The notes under the pieces were generated by a model, which was not told the origin of the DNA, made no database searches, and saw only the letters and a list, made by a program, of their open reading frames with translations. DNA of 64,000 nt, from NCBI RefSeq assembly GCF_040812015.1, contig NZ_JBFNXJ010000003.1:62001-126000 (forward strand), given 5' to 3'. The translations under genes were made by a program, and so were the position numbers. Source of the DNA: Chitinivorax sp. PXF-14 (lineage in GTDB: Bacteria > Pseudomonadota > Gammaproteobacteria > Burkholderiales > SCOH01). This document shows positions 1 through 7,458 of this stretch, in pieces (position 1 is the first letter of the stretch; each line of letters starts with the position of its first letter).

Positions 1-494
1 CTATACGGGATGCGGAAGGCGACGAACAGAAAGGCGCTCGGCGTGGCGATATCCGCCAGTTCGGCGAGGAAGCGGCCCGCCTCGGGGGTGAGATGGGCAC
101 TGCTGATCTCCCAGCACCGGCTGTAGAAGCCCGTCTCGAAGCTCAGTCGCCGCACAACTTCCCGCGCGGCCTCCTCCGAGTAGGTGTCGCCGACGTGCGC
201 GGGCTGGCCGAAGTCTTCACCGCTGATGGCATGGACCACGGTGCGCACCACGCCCTCGCTCTGGTATTGGAGGACCTCCAGGTTTTCGGGAATGTCCTGG
301 CCTTCGGTGATCAGGGCGAAATCGTTGTTGAAGATGCAGGGGAAAAGTGCGACCTGCTCGTCGGGCAGATGTGCCTGGCTGGGATGCAGTGGGCGCCAGG
401 CCGGCGGACAGTCGTCCTCGTAGGTGATGCACAAGGTGCGCTCGATGCGCAGGTTCTGGTAGCCGCGGAGGAATGGGTTGGAATTCGGGGACAT
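1..494 (-). CDS. Conserved ICE accessory protein, DUF5983-like, C-terminus off the window (partial)
   Basis: The gene reads leftward from an ATG at 494 and is still open at base 1, so its 3' end is missing. The upstream strand carries GGAG shortly before the ATG. The visible 164 residues are a diverged copy of the complete 238-residue protein at 61457-62173. Both share HPSQ, the block GDTYSEEAAREVV, RCWEISSAHL and FLFVAFRIPY. In the complete copy the C-terminus ends with a DADAPVLDGLP motif, which from memory resembles the DUF5983 domain of mobile elements. No catalytic signature is visible and the function is unknown. It belongs to the accessory operon of element A, downstream of the 130- and 83-residue genes in the same order as in element B. 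Confidence 0.8.
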   Translation of the reverse strand, partial: MSPNSNPFLRGYQNLRIERTLCITYEDDCPPAWRPLHPSQAHLPDEQVALFPCIFNNDFALITEGQDIPENLEVLQYQSEGVVRTVVHAISGEDFGQPAHVGDTYSEEAAREVVRRLSFETGFYSRCWEISSAHLTPEAGRFLAELADIATPSAFLFVAFRIPY

Positions 495-649
495 GGGATT
501 TCTCCATCAGAGGAAGTGGAGCCCATCCCCTGCCGGGGAGAAAGCCCCAGCGGGTGGTTGAAAAGATGTGGAGGGACATGGCCCCGAATGGGGACGCATG
601 TCCCTTGCGGGGTGGGAAGAAGAATTGGCGGCGACGAAGCGAGTCGGAT

Positions 650-1042
650 TCACCAACCGCTGTAGTGCAGCACCAGATCGGCGATGACCTTGCGGCGCTC
701 CAGATCGAGGCCTCCCAAATCGGAAAGTCCCTCGAAACCGCAACGCTTGAGCATCGCGCCACCCTCGCGGGCGTTGTAGAAGCTCACCATCGCAGACAGG
801 AACAAGCGCTGGCCGCCGCTGAGGACATCCAGGGCGTCGTTGAGCATCAGCACCTTGGGGCGCAGATCCCACTTGCTGGTGGCGCGCTGCAGGCCTTCAG
901 GCGTGCCGTCGCCGAACCATTCGGCACCGGCGATTTCCGCACCGCGCTTCCATGCTTCGAGGAAGGCCCGCGGTGCTTCGGCGAAGTGCCGTTCTTCCGC
1001 AGCGATCTGATCAACTACGTCTTGGGGCAAAGACTGGTTCAT
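650..1042 (-). CDS. Conserved ICE hypothetical protein, 130 aa
   Basis: The predicted product starts MNQSLPQDVV at an ATG at 1042; the reading frame stays open further upstream, but the paralogue at 62382-62774 has exactly 130 residues from the equivalent Met, which fixes the start. The two copies are about 80 percent identical by eye. They are nearly invariant in the C-terminal half (FYNAREGGAMLKRCGF, LDLERRKVIADL). There is no signal peptide, membrane segment or catalytic motif that I recognise. The composition suggests a small soluble alpha-helical protein. It lies between the DUF5983-like gene and the 83-residue gene, all transcribed leftward, so it is probably co-transcribed with them. 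Function unknown. Confidence 0.8.
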   Translation of the reverse strand: MNQSLPQDVVDQIAAEERHFAEAPRAFLEAWKRGAEIAGAEWFGDGTPEGLQRATSKWDLRPKVLMLNDALDVLSGGQRLFLSAMVSFYNAREGGAMLKRCGFEGLSDLGGLDLERRKVIADLVLHYSGW

Positions 1043-1067
1043 GAAATGGCTCCTGGTAAGTAGGAAG

Positions 1068-1319
1068 TCAGGGGTGGATGCGTTGCTGCCAGCGACCTGT
1101 TGCCAGGGCGTGGTCGGCGGCGTGCTGCGAGCGGAAGTACTCGACGGACTCGCGGGACACCGGGCCGTCTTCATCGGCGGTGCCGATGTAGTGGCCGGCG
1201 GCGCTGTGGCGCACCTGCAGAGGCAGGCGCTTGCCGGTGTGGGCCAAAGCCAGATAGCCAATGGCTTTGGCACGGGCCTGTGCAGCGCTCAGCGGCGCCG
1301 CTGTGGATGCAAGGGACAT
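1068..1319 (-). CDS. Conserved small ICE protein, 83 aa
   Basis: The start is the ATG at 1319, preceded by AGGAG on the coding strand. An upstream in-frame extension to 1400 is rejected because the paralogue at 62799-63050 also begins at this point and has the same length. Shared blocks are GKRLPLQV, SAAGHYIGTAD and DGPVSRESV-YFRS. The small glycine- and histidine-containing core could be a compact beta-rich domain, but I recognise no family. It is the first gene of the leftward accessory run in element A and is preceded by one copy of the three-hairpin RNA element (1440-1530). Confidence 0.8.
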   Translation of the reverse strand: MSLASTAAPLSAAQARAKAIGYLALAHTGKRLPLQVRHSAAGHYIGTADEDGPVSRESVEYFRSQHAADHALATGRWQQRIHP

Positions 1320-1439
1320 GGGGCTCTCCTGGTTGAAGGACCGGGAGCCCAACCCCAAAACGGGAGCGGATATCTCCCGAAGGGTTGAAGAAAGAAGCAT
1401 CGGCGTCGTGAAGGCGCTCGTCCGCGGTGGGCGATGCGA

Positions 1440-1530
1440 GGCGAACTGGAGGAGCCAACAGGGAAGCCCTGTCGCAGCCTGATGCCCCTGGCTGCTGGCA
1501 TGGTGCTGACTGCATCAGCAACACGTGCGG
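1440..1530 (-). ncRNA. Three-hairpin repeat element, copy 1 of 6
   Basis: Three consecutive inverted repeats are visible: ACAGGG/CCCTGT (1458-1463 with 1467-1472), GCAGCC/GGCTGC (1474-1479 with 1490-1495), and a two-part stem GCATG/CGTGC (1498-1502 with 1524-1528) enclosing TGCTGA/TCAGCA (1504-1509 with 1515-1520). The same architecture recurs at 35.2, 54.9, 58.3, 61.3 and 63.2 kb with different bases but preserved pairing. This copy sits about 120 nt upstream of the 83-residue gene. The strand is assigned from the leftward genes around it; the fold is symmetrical enough that the other strand is possible. I do not recognise it as a named RNA family. Confidence 0.7.
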
Positions 1531-1540
1531 CCAGCATCGG

Positions 1541-1844
1541 GCCGGCTTGTTGCTCCGTCACTCGGAAATCCGAACTAGGGGTTGCCCAGGTTCCGACCGA
1601 AGATCGGGCTAGGCCAAGCGGCTGTCGAACGCGGCGAGATTTTTTTGAGGCGGCTCACGGGTTGTGGAGTGGTCCGCAAGCTGGCGATCAAGCTTGGGAT
1701 GCAGCCGAAGGGGTTATGACGCTGGTACAGCGAAGCGATTGGCTATCGACGAAGTTCAGCGGCCGCTGCGCAGAAGCGATGGAGGCAAACCGAAAGCGGT
1801 GTTTCGGGAGTCCATATAGGATTGTTAGCAGCTAACTTTGGGTG
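1541..1844. other. Gene-free stretch beside cargo genes
   Basis: No convincing gene is present. One frame reads like a decayed coding fragment interrupted by a stop near 1719. A perfect inverted repeat GTTAGC-A-GCTAAC lies at 1824-1836, immediately downstream of the TfoX-domain gene. The segment has no counterpart in element B, so it probably arrived with the two cargo genes. Confidence 0.4.
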
Positions 1845-2195
1845 CTAGACCTTCATGGTGTCTTTGGGCGGTGACTTTTTTGCCTTGGGCTTCGGTATGG
1901 GAAGTTCGCTTTCCGTAGTTCGAATCAAACGCGAAACCCACTCTCGATCGTCAAGCCGATCTCCGACCAAAAAATAGGGTTTGGCGCCCGGGTACGGGGG
2001 CGCTTCGGTCACATTCCCAACCAGTAATCGCCCGCGATCGGTTGGCTTTACAAACAACTGGTTATCACAAACTAAGGCGACAACTTTGCCGTTGCAGTAG
2101 ACGGCGTATTCACCAAACATTTTTCGGAAGGAGATCGAGCCGGCGTCGCTGATCTGATCGCAGACGTATTCAACGAATTCTAGATCTGAGGCCAT
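1845..2195 (-). CDS. TfoX N-terminal-domain protein
   Basis: The product of 116 residues begins MASDLEFVEYVCDQI, with AAGGA six bases ahead of the chosen ATG at 2195. A Met six codons further upstream lacks a better ribosome site. The sequence has the TfoX_N pattern: RKMFGEYAVYCNGKVVALVCDNQLFVK followed by a PPYPGAKPYF block. TfoX-N domains occur in the competence regulator TfoX/Sxy and in many uncharacterised stand-alone proteins. The C-terminal tail is lysine- and proline-rich. The gene lies in cargo DNA absent from the matching place in element B and appears less GC-rich than the ICE core. A role in competence is not shown by the sequence. Confidence 0.8.
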   Translation of the reverse strand: MASDLEFVEYVCDQISDAGSISFRKMFGEYAVYCNGKVVALVCDNQLFVKPTDRGRLLVGNVTEAPPYPGAKPYFLVGDRLDDREWVSRLIRTTESELPIPKPKAKKSPPKDTMKV

Positions 2196-2280
2196 TTTTT
2201 CCTTATTGAACAAGGTTTGGCGAGTGCGCCGACCAGCAAACTAACAGCTAGCTCAGTGGGCGGCGGTCCGCTGGAGCGGG

Positions 2281-2847
2281 TTATGTTTTTTGGATGCGAT
2301 AAACACTGTATTCCCAATACTTTCTAGGCGGTCTCTCGGAGCATAACCACCCCATGCTTCTTAGATATTTTGCGATGAACCAGTTTATCGAGCCGTGTCC
2401 AACAAACAACACGGAGCCATGAGCGGAAGCCAAACCGGCCAGATGCTCGGCGCAACGGCGCGCTCTCTCTTTCGCGGCTTTGAATGACTCCACATTCGCT
2501 GAATATCCGAATGCCCAAGCAAGCCGAAAAAATACTGACCACATCGGCAAAGAGAGCCTTGGGAAAGGCCACTTTGCATGAGGCATATCCATCTCTCGGA
2601 ACGTGGCGTCGCAAACGCCGATATGCTTGATACCAAGAACCCCTGCAGACTCCAAGGAGCGTGGAAGGTGGCTGCATACGGTAACAGCGCATTGATTGGC
2701 TTGCTCAATTGCCCCTTGCGGAGGCGTGTGCTCAGTGTCGATACCGGAAGCATTGTATTTTTCGACCCAAGCGCCGAACTCTGCCGCATTCAATCGGAGA
2801 TGTTTGTCGATCTTTGGCTTCCCATGCCTCATTAAAACGATTTGCAA
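2281..2847 (-). CDS. Histidine phosphatase superfamily protein
   Basis: I place the start at a TTG at 2847, because AGGAG lies seven bases upstream and the product then begins LQIVLMRHGKP, giving the first beta strand and the catalytic RHG motif of the phosphoglycerate-mutase-like fold. The second catalytic histidine is in VLFVGHGSINWF, and an acidic residue in FREMDMPH fits the proton donor. The length of 188 residues suits a single-domain SixA/PhoE-type phosphatase. The substrate cannot be inferred. It is the second cargo gene next to the TfoX-domain gene, in the same orientation, and its base composition is lower in GC than the ICE core. Confidence 0.8.
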   Translation of the reverse strand: MQIVLMRHGKPKIDKHLRLNAAEFGAWVEKYNASGIDTEHTPPQGAIEQANQCAVTVCSHLPRSLESAGVLGIKHIGVCDATFREMDMPHAKWPFPRLSLPMWSVFFRLAWAFGYSANVESFKAAKERARRCAEHLAGLASAHGSVLFVGHGSINWFIAKYLRSMGWLCSERPPRKYWEYSVYRIQKT

Positions 2848-2964
2848 CCGAGGGCTCCTGCAACATAAACGCCGACATTGTCGCCCGGCATAGAGGGATT
2901 GGTCGAGTCCGTCCTGGCGTCGAATGTGCCTATCCACGGGGCGCCATGTTCAAGCTTGCTCCTC

Positions 2965-3010
2965 TCGAAAAGACTGGAAAAGCGCGCCGAAGACCTACAG
3001 GCCTTCGGCT
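2965..3010 (-). terminator. Hairpin terminator ending the conserved noncoding segment of element A
   Basis: GCCGAAGACC and GGCCTTCGGC (2986-2995 and 3000-3009) form a 10-bp stem with one wobble pair and a TACA loop. On the leftward strand the stem is followed by CGCTTTTCC and then more thymines. The equivalent hairpin in element B at 63387-63410 has a different stem sequence with the same shape. Confidence 0.65.
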
Positions 3011-3435
3011 CAAGAGGAGGAAACCACCTGTGGGCTGTAGCAGTCCCGTCCGTCGTCCAAAGCCGCTCGCTGCGTCAGCAATCGCACCCGACCCGTGTCG
3101 TGGCTGGGGTCGACATCCTTCGGCACACATCCGCGCACAAAGGGAACCCGTTGTTCCGCCGGCGGGCACCGGCACCGAATACCGTCGACCCGAGGGGTCT
3201 CCTGACGGCTCGCCGCGGCACAGGCCCGCCTGTCGTCAGGAGACCCCTCGTCATCGACGGAAGAGCCTCGATCAACAAAGTCTCAGCAAACGCGATTTGC
3301 GGAGGAACAGCCTTCTCGTCTCGCGGACCCGTCGCTGGGCCGCGAGACGCGCACACCGTTGCAGAAGGAGGCGTGTGCTGGGGAGTCCCGCGGGGCGCGG
3401 GAGGTTGGCCCCGCCGTTGGAAACGGCCGGCGTAG
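2986..3435 (-). ncRNA. Conserved noncoding segment downstream of topB, copy A (candidate large RNA or leader)
   Basis: About 450 bases between the end of topB and the cargo genes match 63387-63857 of element B in order and spacing, although neither copy has a conserved reading frame. Shared blocks include CGCCGGCGGGCACCGGCAC, GCGCACACCGTTGCAGAAGG and CTGGGGAGTCCCGCGGGGCG. A perfect 16-bp inverted repeat (3192-3207 with 3234-3249) is retained in shorter form in copy B. The leftward end is a terminator-like hairpin. In element A an IS3-family element has inserted at its topB-proximal edge. Alternatives are a long 5' leader of the accessory operon or a transfer origin. Confidence 0.5.
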
Positions 3436-3477
3436 TGAACCGCCCCGGGAATCGCGGAGGCTGGTTGGTTTAAGTGC

Positions 3478-4383
3478 TCACGCTGCCACGGCCGATTGCT
3501 CGGCAAGCTGGCGATAGTAGTTTGCCTCAGCCTCGGCCGGCGGGATGTAGCCCAGTGGCCCCATCAACCGGTGGTTGTTGAACCAGGACACCCAAGTCAG
3601 AGTAGCGAGCTCGACGGCTTCGCGGGTCTTCCAAGTGCGCCGGTGAATCACCTCAGCCTTGTACAGACCATTGATCGTCTCGGCCAGGGCGTTGTCGTAG
3701 CTGTCGCCCTTGCTGCCCACAGAGGGCTCCACGCCGGCTTCTGCCAGACGCTCCGAGTACCGGATGGAGACATATTGCGACCCGCGATCGGAGTGATGAA
3801 TCAGACTGCTGTCGCGCTCAGGCTGTCGGTCATACAGCGCTTGCTCCAGCGCATCAAGGACGAAGTCCGTGGTCATTGAGGTGCTCACGCGCCAGCCCAC
3901 GATGCGCCGTGCGAACACATCCACCACGAAAGCCACGTACAGCCAGCCTTGCCAGGTCGAGACGTAGGTGAAGTCCGATACCCACAGCTGGTTGGGCCGT
4001 ACGGCACAGAACTGCCGGTTGACCTTGTCCAGCGGGCACGGTGCTTTGGGGTCGCCGACCGTGGTGCGCACCACCTTGCCGCGCTTGACGCCCTGCAGGC
4101 CCAGACGCCTCATGAGACGCTCAACGGTGCACCGTGCAACGGCCGCACCCTCGCGGTTCATCTGCATCCACACCTTGTCGGCACCGTAGACCTGCAGGTT
4201 CTCGCTCCACACCCTCTCGATGATCGGCATCAGCGCCGCATCGCGCTGGGCTCTGGCGCTCAAAAGCTGAGCGTCTCGCAATCGGGCGGCGTGCCGGCGA
4301 TAGGCCGACGGGGCGATCTGCAGAACACTGCACATCGGCTCGACCCCATGGACTTCGCGGTGTTCGTCCACGAGCCGGTACAT
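3478..4383 (-). CDS. IS3-family transposase OrfB, DDE catalytic domain
   Basis: The 301-residue product contains an HTH_21-like N-terminus (YGADKVWMQMNREG) and an rve integrase core. The DDE residues sit in WVSDFTYV, HHSDRGSQY and ALAETINGLYK. The ATG at 4383 overlaps the OrfA stop codon. In IS3 elements the active transposase is usually an OrfAB fusion made by programmed -1 frameshifting near such an overlap, so independent translation of OrfB is uncertain. No stop codon or frameshift interrupts the domain, and the element appears intact. Confidence 0.93.
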   Translation of the reverse strand: MYRLVDEHREVHGVEPMCSVLQIAPSAYRRHAARLRDAQLLSARAQRDAALMPIIERVWSENLQVYGADKVWMQMNREGAAVARCTVERLMRRLGLQGVKRGKVVRTTVGDPKAPCPLDKVNRQFCAVRPNQLWVSDFTYVSTWQGWLYVAFVVDVFARRIVGWRVSTSMTTDFVLDALEQALYDRQPERDSSLIHHSDRGSQYVSIRYSERLAEAGVEPSVGSKGDSYDNALAETINGLYKAEVIHRRTWKTREAVELATLTWVSWFNNHRLMGPLGYIPPAEAEANYYRQLAEQSAVAA

Positions 4384-4703
4384 CACTTGAATCGGCGGTC
4401 GAGCTCCGCCTGGGCGAAAAACGCGCTGGCCAGCTTCAGGATCTCATTGGCCTTGCGCAGTTCACGGTTCTCGCGTTCAAGTTCCTTGATGCGCTGCGCC
4501 TTGGCCGTGGAGACACCATCACGCTGACCGGAATCGACCTCGTGCTGCTTCACCCAGGTGTGCAAGGTCTGTGGCACGCAGCCGATCTTGTCGGCAATGG
4601 ACTCGATGGCCGCCCACTGCGACGGATGCTCGCTGCGGTGCTCTTGAACCATGCGCACGGCCCGCTCGCGCATCTCGGGGGAAAACTTCGGTGACTTTCT
4701 CAT
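4383..4703 (-). CDS. IS3-family OrfA, helix-turn-helix protein
   Basis: The 106-residue protein has an HTH_Tnp_1-type DNA-binding domain ([13 protein letters not shown], then [15 protein letters not shown]). It is followed by a leucine-rich helix ([20 protein letters not shown]) that would dimerise the transposase. It recognises the terminal inverted repeats in related elements. The gene starts about 50 bp inside the right inverted repeat and its stop overlaps the orfB start, the standard IS3 layout. Confidence 0.92.
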   Translation of the reverse strand: MRKSPKFSPEMRERAVRMVQEHRSEHPSQWAAIESIADKIGCVPQTLHTWVKQHEVDSGQRDGVSTAKAQRIKELERENRELRKANEILKLASAFFAQAELDRRFK

Positions 4704-4775
4704 CTTGGCTCCATTCTCTAGCGAAGGAGCCTCCGCGAAAGTCGGGGCGGTTCATAGCGCGGGGATTCGTCGACG

Positions 4776-6791
4776 TCAGGAAGCCTTGCGGGACGCCCGC
4801 TGCTTGCGCGGCGCCCCACGCTTGCCTGTCGAGCTATCGATCGGCAGCGTTCCCTTGCAGTCCGGGTAGCGGCTGCACGACCAGAAAGCGCTGCTCTTGC
4901 CGGTGCGCTGGCGCATGGGAGCGCCGCACTGCGGGCAGGATGGTGATGGCGGCAGCTTGATGGCGAGCGTCGCGCCGCTGTACTGCTGCACGAGTTGCGC
5001 CACCCAGGCGGATTGCTTGGCGATGAAGGTGTCCAGTGTCATCTGGCCGGCCTCGATCATGTCCAGGGTCTGCTCCCAGACCGCCGTCGTACCCGGATCG
5101 GCAATGGCCGCCGGTACGGTGTCGATCAAGGTGAAGGCGGCATCCGAGGCGCGGATGGCGCGGCCTTCCTTCAGCAGATAGCCGCGGCCAAGCAGGCCGC
5201 TGATGATGTTGGCGCGCGTGGCTTCGGTGCCGATGCCCGTCGTGTCCTTGAGCTTCTGCTTCAGGCGCGGGTCGGTGACGAGCCTGGCGACGCCTTTCAT
5301 AGCCTTGACCAGTTCGCCCTGCGTGTAGGGCTTGGGCGGCAGGGTCTTCAGCGCCTTCAGGTCGACATGGCCGACCTGGCAGGACAATCCTGCTTGCAGT
5401 GCCGGCAGCACTTGGCTGCGCTGGGCGTCGTCGCCATCCGGATCGCCGTCCTCCAGTGCCGCCAGCAACTGGTGCCACCCGGCCACGGCGATCTGCTTGC
5501 CGACGGCCAGCAGCGACTGCCCGCCGCAAACGAGGTGCGCCACTGTCCGATCGAACTCGTGATGTGGCAGGAACTGCGCCAGGTAATGCGCGCGGATCAG
5601 TCGGTAGACGGCCAGTTCCTTGTCGTTCATGGCCGAAAGGTTGGCGGGTTCCAGTGTCGGGATGATGCCGTGGTGCGCCGTGACCTTGGCGTCGTTCCAG
5701 GCGCGCGAGCGCTGATTGCGGTCCAGGCGATCGATCAATGGGCGCAGACCGGGATCGGTCTTGACCAGGCTGTCGAGAACGGCCGGCACCTCGGCCAGCA
5801 TGCTTTCGGGCAGGTAGCCGGAATCGGAGCGCGGATAGGTCGTCGCCTTGTGCGTCTCGTAGAGCGCCTGGGCGATGTCCAGCGTCTCCTGCACGTCCAG
5901 GCCCAATTGTTTGGAACACACCTCCTGCAGCGTGCCCAGGTCGAACGGCAACGGCGGGCCTTCGCGCACGCGCTCCGTCTCGACCGACACCACCTGGGCG
6001 TTGCTGGCGGCGCGCATGCGTTCCGCGGTCTGCTGGGCAACCGGCTGCTGAAGGCAACGGCCGGCGTCGTCCGTACAACCCTGCGGCGGCGTCCAGCTTG
6101 CGATGACGGATTGGCCGGCATGGGACAGCGTGACCTCGATGGCCCAGAACGGTACGGAGACGAAGCTTGCAATCTCGCGGTCGCGATCCACCACCAGCTT
6201 CAGTGTCGGCGTCTGCACCCGCCCCACCGACAGTACGCCGGTGTAGCCGGCCTGGCGCCCCAGCAGCGTGAACAGTCGGCTCAGGTTCATACCGATCAGC
6301 CAGTCGGCACGCGAGCGGGCCAGGGCCGAGTAGTACAGCGGCAGCGTCTCGGCGGACGGCTTCAACGTGCCCAGTGCCTTGCGGATCGACGCATCGTTGA
6401 GCGCCGACAGCCACAGGCGCTGGATGGGCCCACGGTAGCCGCACAGCTCGATGATCTCGCGGGCGATCATCTCGCCTTCGCGGTCGGCGTCGGTGGCGAT
6501 CACCAGCTCGCTGGCCTGGCCGACGAGCTGCTTGACGATCTTGAACTGCGCGGCGGTCGCCGCCTTGGGCTCGACGCGCCAGCGCTCGGGGATGATGGGC
6601 AGTTGCTCGATGGTCCAGCGCTTGTAGCTCTCGTCATAACCCTCGGGCGGAACCGCTTCGACCAGATGCCCGATGCACCAGGTCACGACGATACCCGCAC
6701 CGCTGTAGCAGCCGGAACTGCGCTGGCCGGCGCCCAGCACACGGGCGATGTCCTTGCCTTGCGAAGGCTTCTCGCACAGGAATACGCGCAT
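4776..6791 (-). CDS. topB: DNA topoisomerase III (type IA)
   Basis: The 671-residue product opens with a TOPRIM domain (Glu7 in FLCEKPSQ, and Asp101-x-Asp103-x-Glu105 in ATDADREGE). The central topoisomerase domain carries GVLSVGRVQTPTL and the active-site Tyr319 in TTYPRSD. The C-terminus has a four-cysteine zinc ribbon (CPQCG ... CSRYPDC) and a basic tail. Type IA enzymes pass single strands through transient breaks and can decatenate replication intermediates; ICEs of this class carry their own copy close to ssb. It follows ssb in the leftward replication/partition module. The IS3 element sits just behind its stop. A second, diverged copy begins at the right edge of the window. Confidence 0.96.
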   Translation of the reverse strand: MRVFLCEKPSQGKDIARVLGAGQRSSGCYSGAGIVVTWCIGHLVEAVPPEGYDESYKRWTIEQLPIIPERWRVEPKAATAAQFKIVKQLVGQASELVIATDADREGEMIAREIIELCGYRGPIQRLWLSALNDASIRKALGTLKPSAETLPLYYSALARSRADWLIGMNLSRLFTLLGRQAGYTGVLSVGRVQTPTLKLVVDRDREIASFVSVPFWAIEVTLSHAGQSVIASWTPPQGCTDDAGRCLQQPVAQQTAERMRAASNAQVVSVETERVREGPPLPFDLGTLQEVCSKQLGLDVQETLDIAQALYETHKATTYPRSDSGYLPESMLAEVPAVLDSLVKTDPGLRPLIDRLDRNQRSRAWNDAKVTAHHGIIPTLEPANLSAMNDKELAVYRLIRAHYLAQFLPHHEFDRTVAHLVCGGQSLLAVGKQIAVAGWHQLLAALEDGDPDGDDAQRSQVLPALQAGLSCQVGHVDLKALKTLPPKPYTQGELVKAMKGVARLVTDPRLKQKLKDTTGIGTEATRANIISGLLGRGYLLKEGRAIRASDAAFTLIDTVPAAIADPGTTAVWEQTLDMIEAGQMTLDTFIAKQSAWVAQLVQQYSGATLAIKLPPSPSCPQCGAPMRQRTGKSSAFWSCSRYPDCKGTLPIDSSTGKRGAPRKQRASRKAS

Positions 6792-7074
6792 GAAGCCTCC
6801 TCGGGAATGTGCGGTTCATCGGATGGGCAACAGCATGGCTGGGCCAGATGAGACCGGCAGCAAGGAAGCCGGACAGCATGGACACCGAATTGTGATCGGC
6901 TGCGGAATGGTTGCCGCAGCGGCATGCATTGATCGCAGCGGTATGAGGGGCGGGAGATTGATGTCGGGAGGGCAGCCTGGAACTCGGTGGACCGTAGTGG
7001 AACTATCCCCAGGGGATAGCCCACTGGTGCAAGGCGGGCGTCTGACGGTTGCTACAGCCGCCCTCGATGCTCGG
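6792..7074 (-). other. Intergenic region ssb-topB with a palindrome
   Basis: No gene is supported in these 283 bases. The palindrome CTATCCCCAGGGGATAG lies at 7003-7019, about 210 bases upstream of topB, so this space may hold the topB promoter and a binding site for an ICE regulator or ParB. Confidence 0.5.
7003..7019. promoter_or_regulatory. 17-bp palindrome CTATCCCC-A-GGGGATAG, site 1
   Basis: This is a perfect dyad. The same sequence with a different centre base occurs at 8889-8905 and 12705-12721, with a shortened form at 10888-10902. All lie between topB and parB. It could be a parS-type ParB site or an operator; the sequence does not decide. Confidence 0.55.
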
Positions 7075-7458
7075 TCACTGGCCTCCGGCAGGCTTGGCTC
7101 CGAGGGTCACCGCCTCGAGGCGGTACGGCAGGATGCCGACGCGCCGGGCCTCGATCTTGAAGGTGACGCGTTCGTTCTCGTCGGCGTCTTCCCACTCGTC
7201 CTTCACCGTACGGCCTTCGACCAGCACGCGCATGCCCTTCTGGTACAGCGACTGCCAGTGCTCGGCATCGCGATGCCACAGTTCCACGGGCGCCCAGAAG
7301 CCGCCGCGGTCCTCGTACTCGCCATCCTTCTTCGGGATGGGATTGTCGAAATAGACGTTCAGCCGCAGCAGCCTGCGCGGTTCGTCGTTGCCGTTGGGAA
7401 ATTGACGGTACTCCGGCGCGGAACCGATGTTGCCCTCGCCGACGAAGTGCGTGCTCAT
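7075..7458 (-). CDS. ssb: Single-stranded DNA-binding protein, ICE type
   Basis: The chosen ATG at 7458 gives MSTHFVGEGNIGSAPEYRQF, the normal N-terminus of ICE/plasmid SSB proteins, and overlaps the stop of the preceding DUF3158 gene by four bases. The 127 residues cover one OB fold: LLRLNVYFDNPI, FWAPVELWHRDAEHWQSLYQKGMRVLVEGR and FKIEARRVGILPYRLE. The usual acidic C-terminal tip of bacterial SSB is missing; the protein ends in a glycine-rich tail, as plasmid versions sometimes do. It would protect single strands during ICE transfer or replication and is translationally coupled to the upstream genes. Confidence 0.93.
   Translation of the reverse strand: MSTHFVGEGNIGSAPEYRQFPNGNDEPRRLLRLNVYFDNPIPKKDGEYEDRGGFWAPVELWHRDAEHWQSLYQKGMRVLVEGRTVKDEWEDADENERVTFKIEARRVGILPYRLEAVTLGAKPAGGQ

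Larger units (their letters stand above)
3436..4754 (-). mobile_element. IS3-family insertion sequence, complete, 1319 bp
   Basis: Terminal inverted repeats begin TGAACCGCCCCG at both ends (3436 inward, and 4754 inward on the other strand) and continue with a shared CGCGGAGGCT. The flanking trinucleotide TAG is duplicated (3433-3435 and 4755-4757), typical of a recent IS3-type insertion. It carries overlapping orfA and orfB. It lies 21 bp downstream of the topB stop codon and interrupts the noncoding segment rather than a gene. Element B has no insertion at the same place. Confidence 0.93.

Noticed and set aside
1434-1835. Rightward 133-codon frame upstream of the TfoX-domain gene
   Set aside because: It starts inside the RNA element, has no ribosome site and no counterpart in element B.
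2709-3473. Rightward frames over the noncoding segment of element A
   Set aside because: Not kept in the homologous segment of element B and they run through the IS inverted repeat.
4995-6851. Long open frame (618 codons) opposite topB
   Set aside because: It is a shadow of the high-GC topB gene; the complementary frame has all catalytic motifs and this one has no recognisable protein features.
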